NCBI GenBank assembly: GCA_038133505.1
Contig: JAYPTI010000069.1
Location: forward strand, 1-16,137
Source of the DNA: JAYQUR01 sp038133505
GTDB lineage: Bacteria > Pseudomonadota > Alphaproteobacteria > MPNO01 > UBA830
Direction: 5' to 3'
DNA length: 16,137 nt
Below are positions 8,000-15,303 of this stretch, one piece after another. The notes beneath the pieces are model-generated. The model was not told where the DNA came from. It did not search any database and saw only the letters and a list, made by a program, of their open reading frames with translations. The position numbers were made by a program, and so were the translations under genes. Positions within the stretch are counted from its first letter, which is position 1, and every line of letters starts with the position of its first letter.

Positions 8000-8030
8000 A
8001 TTATGTCCGTTTGTTGCGGCCTGTTGTCAA
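8000..8030 (-). promoter_or_regulatory. Candidate sigma-70 promoter for the adaptor-RND operon
   Basis: On the minus strand a perfect TTGACA (8025-8030) is followed 19 bases later by CATAAT (8000-8005), 5 of 6 matches to the -10 consensus. The spacer is 2 bases longer than ideal. Transcription would begin near 7993, giving a leader of about 95 bases that contains the 12-base palindrome. Confidence 0.45.
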
Positions 8031-8153
8031 TGGCCAAGACGATGTCCCGATATGCGGCCGGCTTGTCCCGTTGCACCCCTCACGCACAGCGGGAGCCGAT
8101 TCCGTCGCCCCGGCGCTGCCCGCGCGCTATATTCCCGGAAAGGGAGAACTTCG

Positions 8154-9080
8154 ATGACGACCGCTCTCTATACCCATGAAAGTTCGCTCCGGCACGATAC
8201 GAGCCCCGGTCATCCGGAAAAGATCGCCCGGATCGAGACCGTCTATGCCGCGCTGTCGGGCGATTCCTACAGCGCGCTGGACCGGCGGGAAGCGCCGCTC
8301 GCGACGGTCGACCAGCTGTCCCGCGTCCATAACGGCGACTACGTGAAGCTGATCATGGACAACATCCCCGAGGAGGGATACGCGCGCCTCGACGCGGATA
8401 CCATCGTCTCCCCGGGCAGCGGCGAGGCGGCGCTGCGGGCGGCCGGCGCGATCATCGCGGCGGTGGACGACGTCGTTGCCGGGAAAATCGACAACGCCTT
8501 CTGCGCCGTGCGCCCGCCCGGCCATCATGCGGAGCCCGAGCGCGGCATGGGGTTCTGCCTGTTCAACAACGTCGCCATCGGCGCGATGCACGCGCGCGCC
8601 GCGCACAGCCTCCAGCGCGTGGCGATCGTCGATTTCGACGTCCACCATGGCAACGGAACGCAGGCGATGTTCGAGCGCGATGCCGACACGCTGTTCGCGT
8701 CCAGCCACCAGTTCCCGCACTATCCCGGTACCGGCGCGGCGAGCGAGACCGGCGTCGGCAACGTGTTCAACGCGCCGCTGGCCGCAGGCGCCGGCGGCAC
8801 CGAGTTCCGCGACGCGATGGAACGGACGATCCTGCCGGCGCTCCGGGCTTTCAGGCCGGAATTCGTGTTCGTTTCCGCCGGTTTCGATGCGCACGCGCGC
8901 GACCCGCTCGCGTCGCTCCGCTTCGAGGAACCCGATTTCGAGTGGGCGACGCTGAAGCTCAAGGAAATCGCCGAGGAGTTCGCCAACGGCCGGCTTGTCT
9001 CCACGCTCGAGGGCGGTTACGACCTCGAGGCGCTCGGCAACAGCGCGCAGGCCCATGTCGACGCGCTGATGGCCGCGTAA
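8154..9080 (+). CDS. Histone deacetylase-like (class II) amidohydrolase
   Basis: A 308-residue zinc-dependent deacetylase of the arginase/deacetylase fold, complete in length. The tandem catalytic histidines are H124-H125 in RPPGHHAEP. The zinc ligands are D162 and H164 in DFDVHHGNG and D245 in SAGFDAH. The transition-state tyrosine is Y289 in EGGYD. All active-site residues are thus present and an active enzyme is expected. Bacterial relatives remove acetyl groups from polyamines or other small amides, or from proteins; the substrate here cannot be told. The ATG at 8154 is supported by AGGGAG (8141-8146) 7 bases ahead, and the longer open frame upstream reads as non-coding. It heads a co-directional run with xseB 51 bases downstream, an order I recall as common in Alphaproteobacteria. 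Confidence 0.92.
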   Translation: MTTALYTHESSLRHDTSPGHPEKIARIETVYAALSGDSYSALDRREAPLATVDQLSRVHNGDYVKLIMDNIPEEGYARLDADTIVSPGSGEAALRAAGAIIAAVDDVVAGKIDNAFCAVRPPGHHAEPERGMGFCLFNNVAIGAMHARAAHSLQRVAIVDFDVHHGNGTQAMFERDADTLFASSHQFPHYPGTGAASETGVGNVFNAPLAAGAGGTEFRDAMERTILPALRAFRPEFVFVSAGFDAHARDPLASLRFEEPDFEWATLKLKEIAEEFANGRLVSTLEGGYDLEALGNSAQAHVDALMAA

Positions 9081-9131
9081 CCTTGCGGCAAACCGTTAAG
9101 AACCGTAGTTTCCGGGAAAAGGGGAAGGTCA

Positions 9132-9383
9132 GTGGCGGATACGGCGAAACAGGCTGATATCGCGAAGATGTCGTTCGAGGACGCGCTCGCGGAGCTCGAA
9201 GGCATCGTCAACGCGCTCGAAGGCGGCAAGGGCAAGCTCGAAGACGCGATTTCGGCCTACGAGCGCGGCGCGCTCCTCAAGGCACATTGCGAACAGAAGC
9301 TGAAGGAGGCCCAGGCCAAGGTCGAGAAAATCTCTCTCGGCGGCGACGGGACCGTCGGCGCGGAGCCTGCGGACATTGAGTGA
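9132..9383 (+). CDS. xseB: Exodeoxyribonuclease VII small subunit
   Basis: An 83-residue protein, close to the usual length of about 80 for XseB. The conserved core is MSFEDALAELEGIV (13-26), then a Lys/Glu-rich amphipathic helix pair typical of the small subunit that wraps the XseA catalytic subunit of exonuclease VII, which degrades single-stranded DNA. The start is a GTG at 9132, supported by the purine-rich GGGGAAGG directly upstream (9121-9128); the first ATG, at 9168, would cut into the conserved region. Its stop overlaps the inferred start of ispA. The xseA gene is not in the window, which is usual for this gene order. Confidence 0.93.
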   Translation: MADTAKQADIAKMSFEDALAELEGIVNALEGGKGKLEDAISAYERGALLKAHCEQKLKEAQAKVEKISLGGDGTVGAEPADIE

Positions 9384-10281
9384 GGTCGTCGCCGACCTGC
9401 CCGTCGCGTCCGCGCTGGACCGCTTTGCGGGACGCATGGAGGACACGCTGGAAGTGCTCCTGCCCGCGGCGGACGGGCCGGAAGCGCGGGTCTGCGAAGC
9501 CATGCGCTATTCGGCGCTCGGAGGCGGCAAGTACATCCGCCCCTATCTCCTGGCGACCGGCGCGGCGATGTTCGACGTGCCCGCCGGACGCGCGCTGCGC
9601 GCCGGCGCGGCGGTCGAGATGGTGCATGCCTATTCCCTGATCCACGACGACCTGCCGACGATGGACGACGACGACATGCGGCGCGGCCGGCCGTCCTGCC
9701 ACCGGCAGTTCGACGAAGCGACCGCGATCCTCGCCGGCGACGCGCTCCTGTCTCTTTCGTTCGAGGTGCTGGCCGACGCGGAAACGCATCCCTCGGGAGA
9801 CGTCCGGTGCGCGCTCGTGGCGGCGCTCGCGCGGGCCTCGGGCGCCCGCGGCATGGTCGGCGGCCAGATGATCGACCTCGAAAGCGAACATTCCGCGATA
9901 GACGCCGCGTTGATCGCGCGCATGGAAAAGATGAAAACGGGCATGCTTCTCGCCTATTCGGGGCGGGCGGCGGCGATCCTCGGCGAGGCCGACGAGGGCG
10001 CCTGCGATGCGCTGGAAGCCTTTGGAATCGAACTCGGACTCGCGTTTCAGATCGTCGACGACCTACTTGACGTCGAGGGGAATGAGAACGATGTTGGCAA
10101 GAAGGTCGGCAAGGACGCCGAGGCCGGAAAAGCGACGTTCGTATCGGCGCTCGGCGTCGACGGCGCCCGCCGGGAGGCCCGGAATGCTGCGGACAGCGCG
10201 CTCTCCCGTCTCGACCCCTTCGGGCAGCGCGCCGACGACCTGCGGGCGGTCGCGGAATTCGTACTGTCCCGGAACAGTTGA
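9376..10281 (+). CDS. ispA: Farnesyl diphosphate synthase (polyprenyl synthetase)
   Basis: A 301-residue trans-prenyltransferase that condenses isopentenyl diphosphate with DMAPP and then GPP to give farnesyl diphosphate. The first Asp-rich motif is D91-D92-LPTM-D97, followed by the arginines of MRRGRP. The second is D228-D229-LLD (228-232). GGGKYIRP (49-56) and KMKTG complete the substrate pocket. Tyr86, the fifth residue before the first motif, matches the chain-length residue of short-chain FPP synthases. The start is taken as the TTG at 9376, overlapping the xseB stop by 8 bases, because the residues before the first ATG (9436) fit the family's N-terminal helix. It lies 64 bases ahead of dxs, so two isoprenoid steps sit together. 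Confidence 0.93.
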   Translation: MSEVVADLPVASALDRFAGRMEDTLEVLLPAADGPEARVCEAMRYSALGGGKYIRPYLLATGAAMFDVPAGRALRAGAAVEMVHAYSLIHDDLPTMDDDDMRRGRPSCHRQFDEATAILAGDALLSLSFEVLADAETHPSGDVRCALVAALARASGARGMVGGQMIDLESEHSAIDAALIARMEKMKTGMLLAYSGRAAAILGEADEGACDALEAFGIELGLAFQIVDDLLDVEGNENDVGKKVGKDAEAGKATFVSALGVDGARREARNAADSALSRLDPFGQRADDLRAVAEFVLSRNS

Positions 10282-10345
10282 CCGGTAGAGACGCAGACGG
10301 GCAGAAACGAAGAATAGCGTAAGCGAGTAACCGGAAGGTCCCACG

Positions 10346-12268
10346 ATGGCGCCAGAGACGCCGCTCCTAGACCAGATAAACACGCCGGAAGACCTGAAGA
10401 AATTTGGGACCGACCAGCTCCAGCAGATCGCCGACGAGCTGCGCGCGGAGACCATCGACGCCGTCTCCAACACCGGCGGCCATCTCGGCGCTGGGCTCGG
10501 CGTGGTCGAGCTCACGGTTGCGCTCCACTACCTGTTCGACACGCCGCGGGACAAGATCGTGTGGGACGTCGGTCACCAAGTCTATCCGCACAAGATCCTG
10601 ACCGGCCGGCGAGACCGCATCCGCACGCTTCGCCAGGGCGGGGGCCTGTCCGGCTTCACCAAGCGGTCCGAGAGCGAATACGACCCGTTCGGCGCGGCGC
10701 ACGCTTCGACCTCTATCTCGGCTGCGCTCGGCTTCGCGGTCGGCAACGACCTGCAGGGCGGCAAGAACCGGGCGATCGCCGTGATCGGCGACGGCGCCAT
10801 GACGGGCGGCATGGCCTACGAGGCGCTGAACAACGCCGGCGCCATGCACAACAAGCTGATCGTCATTCTGAACGACAACGACATGTCGATCGCGCCGCCG
10901 GTGGGCGCGCTGTCGGCCTACCTGTCTCGGCTGATTTCCTCGAAATCCTACCGGTCGCTGCGCGACATCGGCCGGCACATGTCGGAGAAATTCCCGCGCC
11001 CGATGAAGAAGGCGGCCCAGCGCGCGGAGGAATACGCGCGCGGCATGCTGACCGGCGGCACGCTGTTCGAGGAACTCGGCTTCTACTATGTCGGGCCGAT
11101 CGACGGCCACAACATGGATCACCTGGTCCCCGTGCTCCGCAACGTCCGCGACGACGAGGCGGAAGGCCCGGTGCTGGTCCATGTCGTCACGCAGAAAGGC
11201 AAGGGCTACGAGCCGGCCGAGCAGTCCGACGACAAGTATCACGGTGTCGGCAAGTTCAACGTCGTTACCGGCGCGCTGGCCAAAGGCAAGGCGAATGCGC
11301 CGAGCTACACCAAGGTGTTCGCGGAAAGCCTGATCGACGAGGCGAAGCGCGACGAGAAGATCGTCGCCATCACCGCCGCGATGCCGTCGGGAACCGGCCT
11401 CGACCTGTTCGAGGAGGCGTTCCCCGAGCGCACGTTCGACGTCGGTCTCGCCGAACAGCATGCGGTGACGTTCGCCGGCGGGCTCGCCGCGGACGGAATG
11501 AAGCCGTTCGCCGCGATCTATTCGACCTTCCTCCAGCGCGCGTTCGACCAGATCGTCCACGACGTCGCGCTGCAGAACCTGCCCGTCCGTTTCGCGATGG
11601 ACCGCGCCGGCTTTGTCGGCGCCGACGGCCAGACCCACTGCGGCGCGTTCGACATCGCCTATCTGTGCTGCCTGCCGAACATGACGGTCATGGCGCCCGC
11701 GGACGAGGCCGAGCTTGTCCACATGGTCGCGACAGCCGCCGCGTTCGACGAGGGTCCCTGCGCGTTCCGCTATCCGCGCGGCGAGGGCGTCGGCGTGGAC
11801 ATGCCGGTACGCGGCGAAATCCTTCCCATCGGCAAGGGCCGCGTGCTGCGAGAAGGCACCAAGATCGCGCTCCTGGCCTACGGCACGCGTCTGCAGGATT
11901 GCCTGGAAGCGGCCGAGGAATTGTCCTCGCACGGCCTGTCGACGACGGTCGCCGATGCGCGTTTCGCCAAGCCGCTCGACGAAGAACTCGTCCGCCGACT
12001 TGCGGCCGAGCACGAAGTGCTGGTGACGGTCGAGGAGGGCTCGGTCGGCGGGTTCGGCGCGCAGGTCGCGCAGTTTCTCGCGATGCAGGGAACCTTTGAC
12101 CGCGGTCTCCGGTTCCGCCCCATGGTGATGCCCGATACGTTCCTCGATCAGGACACGCCGCAACGGCAGGTCGAGATCGCCGGCCTGTCCGCGTCGGGGA
12201 TCGTCGCCACCGCCCTTTCCGCGCTCGGCACCGACGCCGAGGCGGCATTCGCCCGCGGGAGGGCCTGA
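10346..12268 (+). CDS. dxs: 1-deoxy-D-xylulose-5-phosphate synthase
   Basis: A 640-residue thiamine-diphosphate enzyme of normal family length, catalysing the first step of the MEP isoprenoid pathway from pyruvate and glyceraldehyde 3-phosphate. Substrate and cofactor histidines are seen at H46 (NTGGHLGAG), H77 and H119. The ThDP/Mg motif runs from GDGAMTGG (148-155) to LNDND (175-179). The cofactor-activating Glu370 is in GLAEQHAVTF, and H431 is in GADGQTHCG. The ATG at 10346 has GGAAGG (10333-10338) 7 bases upstream. The C-terminus ends in a TGA that shares a reading frame with the downstream tlyA. It is likely co-transcribed with ispA, whose product acts downstream in the same pathway. Confidence 0.97.
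   Translation: MAPETPLLDQINTPEDLKKFGTDQLQQIADELRAETIDAVSNTGGHLGAGLGVVELTVALHYLFDTPRDKIVWDVGHQVYPHKILTGRRDRIRTLRQGGGLSGFTKRSESEYDPFGAAHASTSISAALGFAVGNDLQGGKNRAIAVIGDGAMTGGMAYEALNNAGAMHNKLIVILNDNDMSIAPPVGALSAYLSRLISSKSYRSLRDIGRHMSEKFPRPMKKAAQRAEEYARGMLTGGTLFEELGFYYVGPIDGHNMDHLVPVLRNVRDDEAEGPVLVHVVTQKGKGYEPAEQSDDKYHGVGKFNVVTGALAKGKANAPSYTKVFAESLIDEAKRDEKIVAITAAMPSGTGLDLFEEAFPERTFDVGLAEQHAVTFAGGLAADGMKPFAAIYSTFLQRAFDQIVHDVALQNLPVRFAMDRAGFVGADGQTHCGAFDIAYLCCLPNMTVMAPADEAELVHMVATAAAFDEGPCAFRYPRGEGVGVDMPVRGEILPIGKGRVLREGTKIALLAYGTRLQDCLEAAEELSSHGLSTTVADARFAKPLDEELVRRLAAEHEVLVTVEEGSVGGFGAQVAQFLAMQGTFDRGLRFRPMVMPDTFLDQDTPQRQVEIAGLSASGIVATALSALGTDAEAAFARGRA
12257..12263 (+). promoter_or_regulatory. Strong ribosome binding site for tlyA
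   Basis: GGGAGGG lies inside the last codons of dxs, 8 bases before ACG at 12272. It is one of the best Shine-Dalgarno matches in the window, and it marks the tlyA start even though no standard start codon is there. Confidence 0.65.
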
Positions 12269-12271
12269 CCG

Positions 12272-13015
12272 ACGGCCTCCCGCCAGCGCCCGGACGTCCT
12301 GCTGGTCGAACGCGGCCTCGCCGAGACGCGAACGCAGGCCCAGGCGCTTATCCGATCCGGCAACGTCTTTTCCGGCGAGAAACGCATCGACAAACCCGGC
12401 ACCCCGGTTGCCGCCGACATTCCGCTCGAGGTGCGCGGACGAGAGCACCCCTGGGTGTCGCGCGGCGGGCTGAAGCTGGAACGCGCGCTCGAGGCGTTCG
12501 ACCTCGACGTGACCGGTGCTATCGGTCTCGATGTCGGCGCATCGACCGGCGGGTTCACCGACGTGCTGCTGGCGCGCGGCGCGGCGCGCGTCTATGCGGT
12601 CGACGTGGGCTACGGGCAGCTTCACTGGAAACTGCGCCAGGACGACCGCGTCGTTGTGCTGGAACGCACCAACGCGCGCGCCCTGAAGGAGGAGCAGATT
12701 CCCGAGCCGGTCGATATCGTCGTCTGCGACGCGAGCTTCATCGGCCTCGAAAAGGTGCTGCCGGTGCCGCTGACGTTCGTGCGGCCCGGCGGCCACCTGG
12801 CCGCGCTGATAAAACCGCAGTTCGAGGTCGGCAAGGGCGAGGTCGGCAAGGGCGGCATCGTCCGCGACCCGGCATTGAGGGAGGCGGTCTGCGCCCGCAT
12901 CGAGGCGTGGCTCGGCGAGCTCGGCGGCTGGTCCGTGATCGGTATCGTCGAGAGCCCGGTGACCGGCGCGGACGGGAACGTCGAATTCCTGATCGGCGCG
13001 CACAAAGTAGGTTGA
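12272..13015 (+). CDS. tlyA: TlyA family rRNA (cytidine-2'-O)-methyltransferase, apparent ACG start
   Basis: Counted from the ACG, this is 247 residues, normal for the family. Residues 3-56 form the S4 RNA-binding domain (SRQRPDVLLVERGLAETR, then FSGEKRIDKPGTPV). The methyltransferase domain has the SAM motif GLDVGASTGG (85-94), VCDASF with Asp153, and KPQFE with Lys181 and Glu185, fitting the Lys-Asp-Lys-Glu type centre of RrmJ/TlyA enzymes that methylate ribose 2'-OH groups. TlyA in mycobacteria acts on 16S and 23S rRNA cytidines; the target here is inferred. The first ATG/GTG/TTG in frame is GTG at 12431, which would delete the whole S4 domain. Homology and the GGGAGGG site instead place the start at 12272, where the codon is ACG. 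This is either a rare non-AUG start, a mutation, or a sequence error of ATG. Confidence 0.85.
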   Translation, partial: TASRQRPDVLLVERGLAETRTQAQALIRSGNVFSGEKRIDKPGTPVAADIPLEVRGREHPWVSRGGLKLERALEAFDLDVTGAIGLDVGASTGGFTDVLLARGAARVYAVDVGYGQLHWKLRQDDRVVVLERTNARALKEEQIPEPVDIVVCDASFIGLEKVLPVPLTFVRPGGHLAALIKPQFEVGKGEVGKGGIVRDPALREAVCARIEAWLGELGGWSVIGIVESPVTGADGNVEFLIGAHKVG

Positions 13016-13025
13016 GAGACGGCTG

Positions 13026-14226
13026 ATGGAGCTTCGCATCGACCGGCTGGGCGGCCGTGGAGACGGCATCGCCGACGGCGCCGAGGGGGCGGTCTACGTG
13101 CCGCTGGCAGCGCCGGGCGACGTCGTCGAGGCGAAGATCGTCGGCCGCCGCGGCGACGCTTCGCTCGCCCGGATCGACCTCATCCTCGAAGCGGGTCCGC
13201 ACCGGCGGGCGCCCGACTGCCCTCATTTCGGCGCATGCGGCGGCTGCGCGCTGCAGCATCTCGAGGCCCGCTTCTACGGGCGCTGGAAATCGGATCGCGT
13301 CGCGACGGCGCTCGCGCAGCACGGTCTCGATCCCGATATCGCGCCGCTTGTCTCCGTGCCGCCCGGCACGCGCCGCCGGGTGCGTGTCGCCTTCCGCCGG
13401 ACGGCGGGCGGGACCGTGCTCGGGTTCCGCGAGGCGGCCGGCAAGCGGATCGTGAACGCGGAAAGCTGCCCGGTGGCATGTCCCGAAATCGTGGNNNNNN
13501 NNNNTGCAGGCGCATGCGGCGTCGGGCGAGGTCGCCCTTACGCTGACGGATACGGGCCTCGACACGACCGTCTGGGCCGACCGGGAGCCCGATCTCGATC
13601 TTCGCTTGGACGCGCCAGCCTTCTGCGAGGCTAATGGCATCGTCCGGCTGAACTGGGCGCGGGAGGGAGACGCGCCCGAACCGGTCATCGCTCTCCAGGC
13701 AGCCGAGATGTCATGGGGCGGGCGCACGGTGGTGCTGCCGCCCGACGCCTTCGTCCAGCCGACCGAGGCCGGCGAGGCGGTTCTGACCGATTTCGTGCTC
13801 GCGGCGGCGGGGGAGGCGGCGCACGTCGCCGATCTCTATGCCGGATGTGGCGCGTTCAGCCTGCCGCTGGCCGCATCGGGAAAACATGTCCGCTCCATCG
13901 AGGGGCTGGCCGCGCAAACCGCCGCCCTGCATCGCGCGGATCCCTATGTGGAAACGGAAACCCGCGACCTCGCGCGCCAGCCGCTGCGCGCGGAGGAACT
14001 TCAGGGTGTCGATACGGTCGTTCTTGACCCGCCGCGGGCCGGCGCGGCGCCCCACAACGCGGAACTCGTCGCCCGCGTCGTCTACGTTTCCTGCAATCCG
14101 GCGACCTTTGCGCGCGATGCGCGGACGCTGGTCGACGGCGGCTACCGGCTCGAGCGCGTCCATCCGGTCGACCAGTTCCTGTGGTCGCCGCATGTCGAAC
14201 TGGCTTCGGTTTTTACGAGAGCCTGA
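13026..14226 (+). CDS. 23S rRNA (uracil-5-)-methyltransferase, RlmD/TrmA family, interrupted by assembly gap
   Basis: One gene split by ten Ns, which shift the apparent frame. Before the gap: an N-terminal TRAM-like RNA-binding domain (1-55) and the Fe-S cysteines C65, C71, C74 (CPHFGACGGC) and C148. After it: the SAM motif ADLYAGCGAFSLPL, LDPPRAGAA, and the catalytic cysteine of YVSCNPATFARD. These enzymes methylate uracil C5 in 23S rRNA; relatives are RlmD, RlmC and tRNA-specific TrmA, and I cannot tell which uridine is the target. The known bases on both sides sum to 1191, exactly 397 codons, so the true gap should be a multiple of three, and the family length suggests around 15-25 missing residues. 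The ATG at 13026 follows tlyA by 10 bases, with GAGAG 7 bases ahead. Confidence 0.88.
13495..13504. other. Assembly gap (10 Ns)
   Basis: Ten unresolved bases inside the methyltransferase gene. The count is probably a placeholder, because ten bases would break an otherwise continuous gene whose two parts are both conserved. Confidence 0.97.
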
Positions 14227-14228
14227 TT

Positions 14229-15299
14229 TCAGCCGTTCTGCGCCCGGTGGCGCAGCAGGTGGTCGGCCAGCACGCAGGCCATCATCGCCTCGCCGACCGG
14301 AACGCCGCGGATGCCGACGCAGGGATCGTGCCGGCCCTTGGTGGCGATCGTCGTGTTGCGGCCCTTCGCGGTGACGGTGTTGCGCGGCGTCAGGATCGAG
14401 CTCGTCGGCTTGACCGCAAAGCGGACGACGACGTCCTGGCCGGTCGAGATGCCGCCGAGGATGCCGCCGGCGTTGTTCGACCGGAAGTCCACCTTGCCGT
14501 TCTTCATGCGCATCTCGTCGGCGTTTTCCTCGCCCGACAGGGCGGCGGCGCCGAAACCCGCGCCGATCTCTACGCCCTTGACGGCGTTGATGCCCATCAT
14601 CGCCGCCGCGAGATCGGAATCGAGCTTGCCGTAGATCGGTGCGCCGAGGCCGGCGGGCACGCCGGACGCGATGATTTCGATCACCGCGCCGACGGACGAT
14701 CCGGCCTTGCGGACCTCGTCGAGATAGGACTCCCATTCCTTGGCGGCGGCCGCATCGGGACACCAGAAGGGGTTATTCCCGACCTCGCTCCAGCGCCACT
14801 TCTTGCGGTCGATGGAAAGCTCGCCCATCTGGACCATCGCGCCCCGGATTTTCACGCCGCGCCCGAGGATCAGGCGCGCGATGCCCCCCGCCGCGACCCG
14901 GCACGCCGTTTCCCGCGCCGACGACCGCCCGCCGCCGCGATAGTCGCGGATGCCGTACTTGGTCCAGTAGGTGTAGTCGGCGTGGCCGGGGCGGAACTTG
15001 TCCTTGATGTCGCCGTAGTCGCGCGAGCGCGCATCCTGGTTGCGGATCATCAGGCTGATCGGCGTGCCGGTGGTCTTGCCCTCGAACACGCCAGACAGGA
15101 TTTCGACCTGGTCGGGCTCGCGCCGCTGGGTGACGAAACGCGAGCTGCCCGGCTTGCGCTTGTCGAGCCAGCCCTGGAGGTCCGCCTCGGCGAGCTTGAT
15201 GCCCGGCGGCGTGCCGTCGACGACGCAGCCGATCGCCGGTCCATGGCTCTCGCCCCACGTGGTGACGCGGAAAAGCTCGCCGAAGCTGTTGTCGGACAT
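14229..15299 (-). CDS. aroC: Chorismate synthase
   Basis: A 356-residue flavin-dependent lyase, the normal length. It catalyses the last step of the shikimate pathway, converting 5-enolpyruvylshikimate 3-phosphate to chorismate, the precursor of aromatic amino acids, folate and ubiquinone. All three family signatures are visible: WGESHGPAIG (15-24) with His19, GHADYTYWTKYG (105-116) with His106 followed by RGGGRSSARET (121-131), and RSNNAGGILGG (273-283). The ATG at 15299 lies 4 bases after the fabI stop, so it is the second gene of a fabI-aroC operon. Its stop is 2 bases from that of the converging methyltransferase gene. Confidence 0.97.
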   Translation of the reverse strand: MSDNSFGELFRVTTWGESHGPAIGCVVDGTPPGIKLAEADLQGWLDKRKPGSSRFVTQRREPDQVEILSGVFEGKTTGTPISLMIRNQDARSRDYGDIKDKFRPGHADYTYWTKYGIRDYRGGGRSSARETACRVAAGGIARLILGRGVKIRGAMVQMGELSIDRKKWRWSEVGNNPFWCPDAAAAKEWESYLDEVRKAGSSVGAVIEIIASGVPAGLGAPIYGKLDSDLAAAMMGINAVKGVEIGAGFGAAALSGEENADEMRMKNGKVDFRSNNAGGILGGISTGQDVVVRFAVKPTSSILTPRNTVTAKGRNTTIATKGRHDPCVGIRGVPVGEAMMACVLADHLLRHRAQNG

Positions 15300-15303
15300 G
15301 GGG

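Noticed and set aside
8024..8133. Plus-strand promoter for the deacetylase gene (TTGTCA at 8024-8029, or TATATT at 8128-8133)
   Set aside because: TTGTCA has no good -10 box at normal spacing, and TATATT lies too close to the ribosome binding site and lacks a -35 box.
7899..8153. Possible small genes in the 255-base gap between the adaptor and deacetylase genes
   Set aside because: Open frames here merge with neighbouring antisense frames, lack a ribosome binding site and show no recognisable protein; only regulatory-looking elements are supported.
10282..10345. Separate promoter for dxs in the 64-base gap after ispA
   Set aside because: TTGACC overlaps the ispA stop but nothing resembling a -10 box follows at 16-19 bases.
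10367..13069. 900-codon minus-strand open frame opposite dxs, tlyA and the start of the methyltransferase
   Set aside because: Stop codons are rare opposite high-GC coding sequence. The translation shows no recognisable motif, and the sense genes are strongly conserved.
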